This document shows, in pieces, positions 1-8,611 of a stretch of DNA of 64,000 nucleotides; positions within the stretch are counted from its first letter, which is position 1; each line of letters starts with the position of its first letter. Position numbers and translations under genes: made by a program. The stretch comes from Ralstonia sp. UBA689 (GTDB lineage Bacteria > Pseudomonadota > Gammaproteobacteria > Burkholderiales > Burkholderiaceae): positions 62,001-126,000 of the forward strand of contig NZ_DBMV01000010.1 of the NCBI RefSeq assembly GCF_002298975.1, read 5' to 3'. The notes below the pieces were generated by a model, which made no database searches, was not told where the DNA came from, and saw only the letters and a list, made by a program, of their open reading frames with translations.

Positions 1-2024
1 CCACCCTCGCCGTATCCGACGTATCCCGGCGGGGATCCGATCAGCCGACTCACGTTGTGCTTTTCCTGGAATTCGCTCATGTTGATGACGGTGGCAGACT
101 TCTCATCGCCGAACAGGATGTCCGCCACCGAGAGCGCAGTCTCCGTCTTGCCAACGCCGGACGGGCCCACCAGCAGAAACACACCCATCGGTTGCTGCGG
201 ATCCTTCAATCCCGACTTTGCCGTCTTCAGCACTTCCGAGATCTGCTCAAGCGCGTGGTCCTGCCCTCGAATACGCGCCTTGAGCGCATCGGCCATATGC
301 ATGATGCTATGCGCCTCGTCGCGCAGCATCTTGCCCACAGGAACGCCGGTCCAGTCTGAGATGACCTTGGCCACGACATCCGGGTCAACGTCGATACGGA
401 CTAATGGTTCATCTCCCTGAGCCAGCTTGAAGGCCTCGCCGGCCCGGGCGACGGCTTGTGTGTGCCCGTCAAGTTCAGCCGGTGACGCGCCATCACTCTT
501 GGCACGCTGACGCGCCGCGCGCGCCTGCAGCAATGCCTGTGCGGCCGCCTGCTGGGCAGACCACCTTATCCGCAAGGCCTCCGACCCGGCTTCCAGCATT
601 GCCAGTTCCCGATTGATCTCGTCGATGCGCGCTGGATCGACCGGCTGCTGATTGTCGTAATCGCGTTCAAGGCCGCTCTTTTCGCGTTGCAACGCCTGGA
701 TGCGGCGCTCGCTACTCTCCAGCACATCCGGCTTCGCGCTCTGCAGAACCTTGACACGCGCGCACGCGGTATCGAGCAGATCGACCGCCTTGTCGGGCAA
801 TTGACGACCGGTGAGGTAACGGCTCGATAGCTCGGCGGCGGCAACAATCGCGTCGTCACGTATCACAACGCGGTGCACGTCTTCGTACCGCCCCTTCAGG
901 CCGCGCAGGATCAGTACCGTGGTCTCCTGATCTGGTTCGGCGAGCTTCACCAATTGAAAGCGCCGAGCAAGCGCTGCGTCTTTCTCGAAATATTTCTTGT
1001 ACTCAGTCCAGGTGGTCGCGGCGATCGTACGCAGCTCGCCGCGCGCAAGCACGGGTTTCAAGAGGTTAGCCGCATCGGATGTACCTGCCTGGCCGCCCGC
1101 GCCGACCAGCATGTGGGCTTCATCGATGAACAGGATGATCGGCTTGGCAGATGCGTTCACCTCGGCAATCACACTCTTAAGCCGGTTCTCGAACTCACCC
1201 TTCACACTGGCGCCTGCCTGAAGCAGGCCCATATCCAGCCCAAGAACGGTGACGTCTTTCAAGGCATCCGGAACGTCACCGTCAACGATGCGCAAGGCCA
1301 AACCCTCCACCACGGCGGTCTTGCCAACACCAGGGTCGCCCACGCAGATCGGGTTGTTCTTGCGTCGGCGGGCGAGAATATCGACCATCTGGCGAATCTC
1401 TGCATCGCGCCCGAATACCGGGTCGATATTGCCGGCGCGCGCTTTCTCAGTGAAGTTCTCGCAGAACTTGGCGATCGCGCCGCCCTCTGCGGCGGATGCC
1501 CTAATCCCTGCGCTCTCACCGTCCGCAGCACCGCGTGCGTTAGCCTCGATCGACTGGCTGCAGATATCGTCAAACGCGCTCAGCAGTGTTTCACGGTTCA
1601 ACGTTCGCAGCGTCGTCGCATACTCGCCTGTGGCGTAGTACGTGGGGCGAGCAAGAAGTGCGAGCAGAACCGCCCCTGAACGCAGCTCGGAGCACTGCAG
1701 GTCAACCGAGGCAATCAGCCAGGCATCCTGCAACAGCTCCAGCAGAAGCGGAGAAAAGGCCGGGCGCCCGGCATTGCCGGCGTGCATCTGGTCGATGGCA
1801 AGATCAAGCCCTCGCTTGATGCGAATTGCATCGGCATCATACTGGCGCAGCAGCAATGGGATATCGGTATCGGTCTGCACGTCTGCGAACAGCTTGACGA
1901 GAAAGTGCTCGATGGTGATTTCGTAATGACCACGCGCCACGCACAATCCCACACCGTCTTCCAATGCCTGCCTGCAGCGGGCATTGAGACGGCTCACCAG
2001 GGACTTGAGTTGGACCAACAACAT
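1..2024 (-). CDS. clpV: T6SS sheath-disassembly ATPase ClpV/TssH (3' end outside window)
   Basis: AAA+ unfoldase that disassembles the contracted TssB-TssC sheath in the cytoplasm so the type VI machine can be reused. About 674 residues are visible. An N-terminal Clp-N-like region covers roughly residues 1-160. The first Walker A, GDPGVGKT, is at about 229-236 and is followed by a FIDEAH Walker B. A middle coiled-coil region precedes a second Walker A, GPSGVGKT, near 619. The frame is still open at the left edge after GYVGYGEGG; family members are about 850-900 residues, so roughly the last quarter is missing. The ATG is preceded by a purine-rich GAGGAGAG box and lies 24 nt after tssG, so it is probably co-transcribed. 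Distinguished from housekeeping ClpB by context and a divergent N-domain. Confidence 0.95.
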   Translation of the reverse strand, partial: MLLVQLKSLVSRLNARCRQALEDGVGLCVARGHYEITIEHFLVKLFADVQTDTDIPLLLRQYDADAIRIKRGLDLAIDQMHAGNAGRPAFSPLLLELLQDAWLIASVDLQCSELRSGAVLLALLARPTYYATGEYATTLRTLNRETLLSAFDDICSQSIEANARGAADGESAGIRASAAEGGAIAKFCENFTEKARAGNIDPVFGRDAEIRQMVDILARRRKNNPICVGDPGVGKTAVVEGLALRIVDGDVPDALKDVTVLGLDMGLLQAGASVKGEFENRLKSVIAEVNASAKPIILFIDEAHMLVGAGGQAGTSDAANLLKPVLARGELRTIAATTWTEYKKYFEKDAALARRFQLVKLAEPDQETTVLILRGLKGRYEDVHRVVIRDDAIVAAAELSSRYLTGRQLPDKAVDLLDTACARVKVLQSAKPDVLESSERRIQALQREKSGLERDYDNQQPVDPARIDEINRELAMLEAGSEALRIRWSAQQAAAQALLQARAARQRAKSDGASPAELDGHTQAVARAGEAFKLAQGDEPLVRIDVDPDVVAKVISDWTGVPVGKMLRDEAHSIMHMADALKARIRGQDHALEQISEVLKTAKSGLKDPQQPMGVFLLVGPSGVGKTETALSVADILFGDEKSATVINMSEFQEKHNVSRLIGSPPGYVGYGEG

Positions 2025-2048
2025 GAGGCTCTCCTCTGAATCGGCGCG

Positions 2049-3065
2049 TTATCGAATCGCCAGGGTGGCGGAAAGGGGCGGCTGCAGCCTGAAACGAACT
2101 TGCGTGGGTTGGTCTGCTCGCTCTGGCATGACCCAGCTGTCCACCCCAAGACGCGACCACAGCCCGCGCGTCAGCCGCGCGGCTTTTGTATCTTCATGCC
2201 GAAGCTGCATCTCAACATCGACGATCAGCGGATCGGTCAGGTAAAACCGAATCAACAGGCACAGTTGCTCATGCCCCGCCGCGCCGGGAAGCAGGTGATG
2301 AAACAATGCTTCGGGAACATCCTTGAACGTGATGCGTATGCGGTTGGAACAATCGTCGATCTCACACCCCAGCCACGCCTCCACACCCAGGCAATGGCCC
2401 TGCACACCAAGGCGGCAACGCTGGTTGTCTGGAATCGGTACGGTGTCCGCCACGCAGCAGCCAACATCGACCTTCGCCTCGCCGTAGGCATCGGCCAGCA
2501 ATGTGCGTAGGCCAAGCGCGCTGCGAGGGCGCTGATTGAGCAAGCCGGCATAGCGCAGCAGCAGCGCGCTGCCCGGCAGCAGGTCGGCCCGCAGATCCGC
2601 ATCGTCGAGTCCGACGAATGCATAGAGGCGGCCGAGCAAGTCTGTGTCGCCGTCCTCGACAACGCGCTGCTCAAGCCGGTATTTCGACCAGGCATCAAAC
2701 AGCAGCGGATAGACCGCGTAGTGGACGATATCGAGAAACTCGCGGACAGCGTGGCGGTCTTCGCGCTCTTCCTCGAATAGGTCTTCGGTGTAGTAGGCCG
2801 GCAGCGGCGATGCGACACCGTACAGCCCGAAGAAGTTCGCAGAAATACGGTAGCCGCCTTGCGGCAATACTTCGATGCGATCGATGTCGCTTTCCGGAAA
2901 GTCAAGCCCGAGCTTCGGACGCACACGCAAGTTTTCGTGGCGAGCACCAACGCGGCGGTCGAACAACCGCAACAGGCGAATCGCCTGGAAGTACGCATAT
3001 CTCTCACCGTGGGCGAGCAGCGAGGACTTCACAGCAGTGTCTGCTGTCCGAGTCTCGGCGGCCAT
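2049..3065 (-). CDS. tssG: T6SS baseplate protein TssG
   Basis: Baseplate wedge component (VasB/ImpH family, 338 residues) that assembles with TssF, TssE and TssK beneath the sheath. Family features include the early GERYAYFQAIRLLRLF segment, which follows the usual pattern of an N-terminal helix then an FFGLYGVASPLP-type stretch (seen near residue 100), and the Y-Y-T-E-D-L that follows. The chosen ATG (MAAETRTADTAV) lies inside the 3' end of tssF, giving a 37-nt overlap. The frame is open further upstream, but that would bury far more of tssF. It belongs to the tssBC-hcp-tssEFG-clpV transcription unit. Confidence 0.93.
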   Translation of the reverse strand: MAAETRTADTAVKSSLLAHGERYAYFQAIRLLRLFDRRVGARHENLRVRPKLGLDFPESDIDRIEVLPQGGYRISANFFGLYGVASPLPAYYTEDLFEEEREDRHAVREFLDIVHYAVYPLLFDAWSKYRLEQRVVEDGDTDLLGRLYAFVGLDDADLRADLLPGSALLLRYAGLLNQRPRSALGLRTLLADAYGEAKVDVGCCVADTVPIPDNQRCRLGVQGHCLGVEAWLGCEIDDCSNRIRITFKDVPEALFHHLLPGAAGHEQLCLLIRFYLTDPLIVDVEMQLRHEDTKAARLTRGLWSRLGVDSWVMPERADQPTQVRFRLQPPLSATLAIR

Positions 3066-4756
3066 TTGAATATAGTCTCTGAAAGCACGTCTTCGAGTTC
3101 GACGCGCGTGTAGGCATTGATGCTTGCGTAATCGGCGAGAAAGCGTTCGAGCACGCAACCGAACAGATACATGTCACCGATGTCAGCGTAGTGGTCTTGC
3201 CGACATCGGATCCGCACGAATTGACCGCGCAGCACGCTGCCTCGCCCGACCAAACGCGTTTCCGGCATTGCAATCACTTCCTGAATGCCGTCGATACGGC
3301 GCCGGTTGGCTGCCTCCGTACCCTGGTCCTGCTGCCCCACCTGGGCATACAGCGCAAGCAGGGTCCGCAAGTTTGCGGTCTGCGCGATCGATAAGTAATT
3401 CAGGGACACATGCGAAATCAGCCGCCAAAGCAGCGCCTCGCCAATCGGCGACTCCAACGCCGGTGTCACCGGGCGAATGTTTTGAAAATGGATTCGCTCT
3501 GGCGAAGTGCTGGTCGGCTGACTGATATCACCAAGCTTGAGGCTCTCCGGCAGCGAGCCATTGGTGCAGGTGATGCGGATCGACAGCGTCTCCGGCACCG
3601 GAGTATCACCGGGCGGATAGTTCACCGACAGGAATGTCTCGTTGCCGCGCATCACTGTCGCCTCGCGCAGGGTCGTCCGATAACTGAGCTTTGCACTCCG
3701 TCCATCGTGCCGATACAGGCCAAATGGTAGATAGGTTCGTTCGCGCGCGGCGCCTTGCTGATAGCCTGTCACCTGATCGACGGAGTACACCCGATAATGC
3801 GTGCGGTTCCGACCTTCCGGACTCACCCGGTACTCGCTTGCACGATGGTCAAGATTGACTGGCTCAGCCGTATGCTCGAAGAGGTTGATTGCCGGCACCA
3901 CATTCAGCCCGAAGCGGTCTGACCGGATTTCCGGCATCCAGTCAGGCAGTTCATCGAGCGAGAAGAACATGCTGAAGGCCGAACCGCGCCCACGGTTGGT
4001 CCAACGCCCCAGCCCCTCAATATCGACGAAAAGAAATTTCTCAGGCTGAGAGAAATACTCCTGCAGCACACGATAGCCATCGAATGCGTTGCCTGGATAC
4101 GGCAGCAACCGGTGGTCGAAACCAGAAGCACGAACGCTGAGCGCATCCAGTTCCAGCCGCTCACCGCCGTCACTAGACACGCGCACTTGCGTGACATGAC
4201 GAGTCAACAGCAGCAGCATCTTCGAGGCCTCGCTGTAGCCGCCTCCAAGAAAAAGACGCAGGCTGTCGGACTCCCATTGAGACAACGCAAGCCCGTCGAC
4301 CTCGAAATCCATGACGAGAACCGGTGCCACTCCTGCAGTGGATAGCAGGTTCGCGTCAACAAGGCGAAGCGGCTGCACGTCGAGGTCGCAAATCGTTCGG
4401 AACCTGCAGGACGTACCGTCTACCGGCAGCGATGCCAGTTCAGTTCCTTGCGGCACACGCACAACCTCACCCAGCGGGCTCTTTGGCGTAAAACTGATCA
4501 ACGTGGACGCGGGCACCGGCCGCAAATAGTGCGGGAACAGCAGGTTCGCGAGCTCCTGGACGAACTCCGGAAACTCGTCGTCGAGCTTCTGGCGGGTCAG
4601 GCCAATGAGAAACGCCACGCCCTCGAGCAGTCGCTCGACATCGGGGTCGGCCGAGGCGCCGGACAACATCGGCGCCAGCGCCGGGTTGTTCTGCGAAAAC
4701 TCAACCGCCAGTCCCTTCAGCTTGTTGAGTTCCTCTTCGTAGTAACGATTCAGCAT
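3029..4756 (-). CDS. tssF: T6SS baseplate protein TssF
   Basis: Largest wedge protein of the type VI baseplate (VasA/ImpG family), 575 residues, within the usual 570-620 range. The N-terminus MLNRYYEEELNKLKGLAVEF is the family hallmark and fixes the start. An in-frame ATG 30 nt upstream would add MDSWASCSVN, which is not family-like. Further conserved segments include the HYLRPVPASTLISF stretch near residue 80 and the LLWRLISHVSLNYLSI motif in the C-terminal third. It follows tssE by 22 nt and overlaps tssG by 37 nt, consistent with translational coupling of two proteins that form a fixed-ratio complex. Confidence 0.95.
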   Translation of the reverse strand: MLNRYYEEELNKLKGLAVEFSQNNPALAPMLSGASADPDVERLLEGVAFLIGLTRQKLDDEFPEFVQELANLLFPHYLRPVPASTLISFTPKSPLGEVVRVPQGTELASLPVDGTSCRFRTICDLDVQPLRLVDANLLSTAGVAPVLVMDFEVDGLALSQWESDSLRLFLGGGYSEASKMLLLLTRHVTQVRVSSDGGERLELDALSVRASGFDHRLLPYPGNAFDGYRVLQEYFSQPEKFLFVDIEGLGRWTNRGRGSAFSMFFSLDELPDWMPEIRSDRFGLNVVPAINLFEHTAEPVNLDHRASEYRVSPEGRNRTHYRVYSVDQVTGYQQGAARERTYLPFGLYRHDGRSAKLSYRTTLREATVMRGNETFLSVNYPPGDTPVPETLSIRITCTNGSLPESLKLGDISQPTSTSPERIHFQNIRPVTPALESPIGEALLWRLISHVSLNYLSIAQTANLRTLLALYAQVGQQDQGTEAANRRRIDGIQEVIAMPETRLVGRGSVLRGQFVRIRCRQDHYADIGDMYLFGCVLERFLADYASINAYTRVELEDVLSETIFKWPPRLGQQTLL

Positions 4757-4778
4757 GTTCACAGAACAAGAAGCCCAG

Positions 4779-5204
4779 CTATCCACGCGACGATGAAATG
4801 TCGATCTTTCCGCTGGCGGCGATCGTTGTGGCGATCTTCAACGGAATATCGCGATCGTCCACGTCGAGTGAGCCATCAAGCGTGAACCGGATCGATAGCA
4901 TGTCCGTTCCCTCGCGATCAAGCCTGACCTTCGGCTGCTTGATGCGCGGCTCGTACCGGGCCACCATGCGGCAAATCTCCTCCTCGATCTCCCGAGTCGA
5001 GCCTGCCGCCATGCCGCCAGCAAGATTGGTGAAGTCAGGCACGCCGAACAGCGGATGGATCTGCACACTGCCGCGCCGGGTGTTGAGCAGGCGGACAAGG
5101 TGGTCCATCACCGATCGCATGAGAACGTCGACCCGGATCTGGCTTGTCCGCTCCTCCCCCTCCTCCCAGCTCGAGATCCGCTCAAGCAGCCGGCGCTCCC
5201 TCAC
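4779..5204 (-). CDS. tssE: T6SS baseplate protein TssE (gp25-like)
   Basis: T4 gp25-like baseplate protein of 141 residues that nucleates sheath polymerisation. The family core is visible: RDVL-type residues replaced by RVDVLMRSVMDHLVRLLNT, then GSVQIHPLFGVPDF, then a conserved E-E-E-I-C-R-M-V-A-R-Y-E-P-R segment leading to the gp25 C-terminal beta-strands. The initiator is GTG (MRERRLLERIS). No upstream ATG in frame gives a better match. It sits 26 nt after hcp and 22 nt before tssF. Confidence 0.92.
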   Translation of the reverse strand: MRERRLLERISSWEEGEERTSQIRVDVLMRSVMDHLVRLLNTRRGSVQIHPLFGVPDFTNLAGGMAAGSTREIEEEICRMVARYEPRIKQPKVRLDREGTDMLSIRFTLDGSLDVDDRDIPLKIATTIAASGKIDISSSRG

Positions 5205-5230
5205 CGTGGCCTCGCGCTACGGCTGGCACA

Positions 5231-5719
5231 TTACGATTTGGGCGCAAGCCACGAATCCTGTGTCTCGATGCCTTCCGGCTCGAACGTCCAGGAGATCTTC
5301 TCGTAGGTGAACGACACATCCTCCATGTGCCCCATCTGCTGATTGGCGCTGGACAGGCAGTTCGGGGTCCATGCCCGAACGCTGGTCAGAATCGCGTTCT
5401 CAAGCTTGACCGTGTAGTACTTCTCTTCCGTACCCTTGGGAGAAATGCGGTAGTACTCCAGCGTGACGTGCTTCATCTGCTCACCCGAAGTCAGCGCCTG
5501 GAAGAGCTTCGGCGAGGCCACGTCGATCTCCTTGGTGAGCGTCATTGGACCGTGCACGCGTTTTCCGGTTGGCAGACCGGTCTGCGGGCTTTTCGGAATC
5601 TCAATCGTGTGGTCGACCGCCTGTACGAGAATCTTGCCTTCGTGGCCCTGGGCTTTGCTGGAGCCCTTGATTTCTTTTTGAGTCTCGCCTTCCAGGATGA
5701 GATAGCATGGCATCGGCAT
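5231..5719 (-). CDS. hcp: T6SS inner-tube protein Hcp (TssD)
   Basis: Hexameric ring protein that stacks into the tube propelled by the T6SS and can carry effectors in its lumen. The 162-residue length and features such as YLILEGETQKEIKGSS, the HGPMTLTKEID strand and the C-terminal VSFTYEKISWTF strand are typical of the Hcp1 family. A strong Shine-Dalgarno sequence (GAGGAAAG) precedes the ATG. The 248-nt gap after tssC contains a perfect hairpin, and Hcp is usually made in large excess, so hcp may have its own promoter or a processed leader; that is inference. Confidence 0.96.
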   Translation of the reverse strand: MPMPCYLILEGETQKEIKGSSKAQGHEGKILVQAVDHTIEIPKSPQTGLPTGKRVHGPMTLTKEIDVASPKLFQALTSGEQMKHVTLEYYRISPKGTEEKYYTVKLENAILTSVRAWTPNCLSSANQQMGHMEDVSFTYEKISWTFEPEGIETQDSWLAPKS

Positions 5720-5761
5720 GGTGTTCTTTCCTCAAGCAACAATGTTTGGTGAAATGATCGG

Positions 5762-5780
5762 GAAGCGCGCATCGCGCTTC
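5762..5780 (-). promoter_or_regulatory. Perfect hairpin in the hcp 5' leader
   Basis: Arms GAAGCGCG and CGCGCTTC pair over 8 bp with a 3-nt loop. It lies between tssC and hcp, about 43 nt upstream of the hcp start codon. There is no T-run on either side, so it does not look like an intrinsic terminator. It could stabilise a processed hcp mRNA, but no function can be read from sequence alone. Confidence 0.4.
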
Positions 5781-5967
5781 TCCGATTCGATTCTTTTCAA
5801 GGGCGCTATCGCCCGGTGAATCTGCCCAGTACCCCGTGCACTGCGCATGGAGAACATTCTGGCCACGCTCTGTCACCTAAGTGTTTCAAAAGCCCGCCGC
5901 CCGGTTACAGCTGAAACACAAATCCTGACAACAACGCCATTCGACCCGGCGCCTCACGTGCGACGGC

Positions 5968-7461
5968 TCATTTCTTGTCCAGCTTACCGACCAGCGACAG
6001 CGTGAACGAAGCGCCCATGTACTTGAAGTGCGGACGGACTTTCAGATCCACGCGATACCAGCCCGGATCGCCGTCAACATCCGCCACCTTGATTTCTGCC
6101 TGGCGCAGTGGACGCCGGCTGCGCACACCCTCAACAGGGTTGTCCATATCCGCGACGTATTGTCGGATCCACGCGTTCAGCTCACTTTCCAGATCGACGC
6201 GTTCCTTCCAGGTACCGATGCTTTCGCGCTGAATCACTTTGATATAGTGCGCGAGTCGGCTGACCACGAACATATAGGGCAACTGAGTGCTCAGCCTGTA
6301 ATTGAGCTCGGCCTCCTTGCCTTCCTTGCTGTTGCCGAAGAATTTCGGCTTCTGTGCGGAATTGGCCGAGAAGAAGGCCGCGTTGTCGCTGTTCTTGCGC
6401 ATGGTCAGCGCTATGAAGCCCTGCTCTGCCAGCTCGAATTCGCGCCGCTCGGAAATCAGCACCTCAGTGGGGATCTTGTTCTGCAATTCCCCCATCGACT
6501 CATAGGTGTACACGGGCAGATCCCTCACGGCGCCGCCGCCCTGTGGGCCGATCACGTTGGCACACCAGCGGTAGTCCGCAAAGCTCTCGGTTAAGCGAGA
6601 CGCAAACGCAAACGCCGCATTACCCCACAAGAACTCGCTGTTACCGCCCGCAACGTCTTCTGTGTAATTGAATTTGCGTACGGGAACTGTGTCTGCCCCG
6701 TATGGGACGCGCAACAGAAAATGCGGCAGCGTGAGCCCGACATAGCGCGCGTCTTCTGTTTCTCGAAACGCATTCCACTTCACGAACTGCGGGCCTTCAA
6801 AAACCGAGGCCAAGTCCTTCAAGTTGGGCAGCTTGTCGAATGTATCGACACCGAAGAACTGCGGCCCTGCCGCAGCAATGAACGGCGCATGCGCCATTGC
6901 GGATACGCTCGCCGCAAACTGCAGCAGCTTGACGTCCTGTCCGCCTGGGCCGAATTCGTAATTGGCAACGATGGCGCCGAACGGCTGACCGCCGAACTGG
7001 CCATATTCAGCCGTATACAGATTCTTGTAGAGCCCCGACTTGGTGATGTCCGCAGCGTCTTGAAAATCGTCGAGTAGTTTGCTTTTGCTCACGCTCAGCA
7101 GCTGAATCTTGACGTTCTCGCGAAAATTCGTTCGATCCACAAGAAACCTCAGCGACCGCCAGGCGGATTCCACCTTCTGATAGTCGGGATGATGCAGGAT
7201 CGCATCCACCTGGGCGCACAGCTTCTTGTCGAGGTCGGCAATCATGTTGTCGACGGTCGCCTGGGTAACACGCTCGATCGCGTTCTGCGGCTCCAGCAAT
7301 TGCGAAATGAACGCCTGGATACCTTGACGGGTGATCGCGTAAGCGTCATCGCCAGGCTTGATGCGGGCCGTTTCGATCAACTGATCGAGCAGCGATCCAC
7401 CGGCTTCGACATCTGCTACCGATTCGCCTGAGTTGACCGACTGAATTTGCTCGTCACTCAT
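5968..7461 (-). CDS. tssC: T6SS contractile sheath large subunit TssC
   Basis: Large sheath protein (VipB/ImpC family, 497 residues) that forms the contractile T6SS sheath with TssB around the Hcp tube. Family signatures include the YQKVESAWRSLRFLVDRT segment near residue 95, NVKIQLLSVSKSKLLDDF after it, and a C-terminal domain ending SFTLSLVGKLDKK. The start ATG (MSDEQIQSVNSGESVADVEA) lies 21 nt after tssB, so the two partners are probably translated from one message in the order their complex requires. Confidence 0.97.
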   Translation of the reverse strand: MSDEQIQSVNSGESVADVEAGGSLLDQLIETARIKPGDDAYAITRQGIQAFISQLLEPQNAIERVTQATVDNMIADLDKKLCAQVDAILHHPDYQKVESAWRSLRFLVDRTNFRENVKIQLLSVSKSKLLDDFQDAADITKSGLYKNLYTAEYGQFGGQPFGAIVANYEFGPGGQDVKLLQFAASVSAMAHAPFIAAAGPQFFGVDTFDKLPNLKDLASVFEGPQFVKWNAFRETEDARYVGLTLPHFLLRVPYGADTVPVRKFNYTEDVAGGNSEFLWGNAAFAFASRLTESFADYRWCANVIGPQGGGAVRDLPVYTYESMGELQNKIPTEVLISERREFELAEQGFIALTMRKNSDNAAFFSANSAQKPKFFGNSKEGKEAELNYRLSTQLPYMFVVSRLAHYIKVIQRESIGTWKERVDLESELNAWIRQYVADMDNPVEGVRSRRPLRQAEIKVADVDGDPGWYRVDLKVRPHFKYMGASFTLSLVGKLDKK

Positions 7462-7482
7462 ATGAGCTCCCCGTACGCGGAT

Positions 7483-7977
7483 TTATTTATCGTTGATACC
7501 CAACTCACCAAGCAGGTGCGCCCGAACCGCCTCGTTCCCGATCAACTCCTGAACTCTCTTGCGAAAATCGGGAATGTTTCCCAGCGGGCCTTTCAGTGCC
7601 TTGAGCGCATCGCGCAACTCGACCATCTGGCGCAGCTCGGGCACCTTGTCGACGATCGCATCGGGCGAAAAATCGTCGAGCGAGTCAAACTTCACGTTCA
7701 CCGCCAGGACGGCATCCGCATCTACCCCGGCTTCGAGCCTGTTTGGAACGGTCAGATCCAGCGATAGCTTCTGCCCTTTCAGCACGTCGTTGAAGTTGTC
7801 TTTATCGACATTGATAGGCTTCATCTCCTCGATTGGAGTGTCGTCGTTGCGCAGCGTGAAGTCACCCAGCACGAGAAGCTTGAGCGGTAGTTCAACCTCC
7901 GCCTTGGCGCCACCGGTTGCGGGCCGATATACGATGTTGACGCGTTCCTTTGGTGCTACCGATCCATCGGCTGCCAT
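7483..7977 (-). CDS. tssB: T6SS contractile sheath small subunit TssB
   Basis: Small sheath protein (VipA/ImpB family), 164 residues. It pairs with TssC and exposes the ClpV recognition helix after contraction. The motif RVNIVYRPATGGAKAEVELP at the N-terminus followed by LKLLVLGDFTLR is diagnostic. The FSPDAIVDKVPELRQMVELRDAL helix is in the C-terminal half. It is the first gene of the visible T6SS operon, with about 230 bp of non-coding DNA upstream before the AraC remnant, so the operon promoter probably lies there. Confidence 0.96.
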   Translation of the reverse strand: MAADGSVAPKERVNIVYRPATGGAKAEVELPLKLLVLGDFTLRNDDTPIEEMKPINVDKDNFNDVLKGQKLSLDLTVPNRLEAGVDADAVLAVNVKFDSLDDFSPDAIVDKVPELRQMVELRDALKALKGPLGNIPDFRKRVQELIGNEAVRAHLLGELGINDK

Positions 7978-8111
7978 AACGTTCTCCTTGAGCTGTGCGG
8001 TGCAAGCGCGAACCCGCAGAAGGCAACCCGGAACCGAGCGGCACTTTTCGCAAGCGGGCCCATCATAGAAATGGGCACGTCAAGCACGCGCGATGTGTTG
8101 AATTCTCCGCT

Positions 8112-8130
8112 TAACGTCAGCTGAGCGTTA
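8112..8130. promoter_or_regulatory. Imperfect palindrome upstream of the T6SS operon, possible operator
   Basis: TAACG and CGTTA arms flank a core containing CAGCTG, giving a near-palindromic 19-bp element about 135 bp upstream of the tssB start. The position suits a regulator site for the T6SS operon. The binding protein is unknown and the assignment is inference. Confidence 0.3.
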
Positions 8131-8212
8131 GTTGATTCGTCTCTTGTTTTTGTCAGACGATCTCAAACCCACAGGCGACTCTTCGAACCTTTCTGCGCAT
8201 CACGTCGAACTG

Positions 8213-8341
8213 TTAGCGCAGCTGCTGCATTGCTGACCAATCGGAAAATCCGCAAATGCTGGCAATCTCGCCAGCACCAGCCTTGCGCTCCGTCCGCCGT
8301 AAGTCATGAAGGCTCCCGTTAAGCCGGGCTTCTCTGTTCTC
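8213..8341 (-). pseudogene. Remnant of an AraC-family DNA-binding domain
   Basis: The last 42 codons of a minus-strand frame encode REARLNGSLHDLRRTERKAG followed by EIASICGFSDWSAMQQLR and a stop. This matches the first helices of the AraC/XylS DNA-binding domain through the second recognition helix. The intact paralogue at 12377-13396 has EARLKRSLHYLVRSDRKFDL then EIAAVCGFTDQSAFGKQFR at the same place. Here the domain stops inside the recognition helix, and the upstream codons of the frame show no AraC-like ligand domain. It is therefore a truncated fossil, probably left by a deletion or by duplication and decay. It is unlikely to be expressed as a regulator. Confidence 0.6.
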
Positions 8342-8611
8342 AGCACAACACGCCTGTGCACGACAGCGAAGAGATGCATCAGGACACCGCACGAACACTT
8401 TCACCGACCGTTGAGCACTGCGCTGCTTGAGACGCAAAGACAGCTTCCTGCAATGGCCGCACCAATCGCTCGTGCGTGCCATTGCTTTTCGTTGAACCAC
8501 CAAAGTGTGCGTGCGAGCATCCGCTCTGATCTGTTCACCAGACAGATCGAGAGCGAGAGGGGGATTGCCGACCAGTCGATCCGTCATGCAAAACAACAGA
8601 AAGGTAGTCCG

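Larger units (their letters stand above)
7978..8611. other. Divergent intergenic region between T6SS operon and protease operon
   Basis: This 634-bp stretch separates the leftward T6SS operon from the rightward protease gene, so promoters for both should lie here. It contains an imperfect 19-bp palindrome (8112-8130), a GCCCAT/ATGGGC inverted repeat (8058-8076) and a remnant of an AraC-type DNA-binding domain (8213-8341). From 8342 to 8611 no convincing reading frame or promoter hexamer pair could be recognised. Confidence 0.6.
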
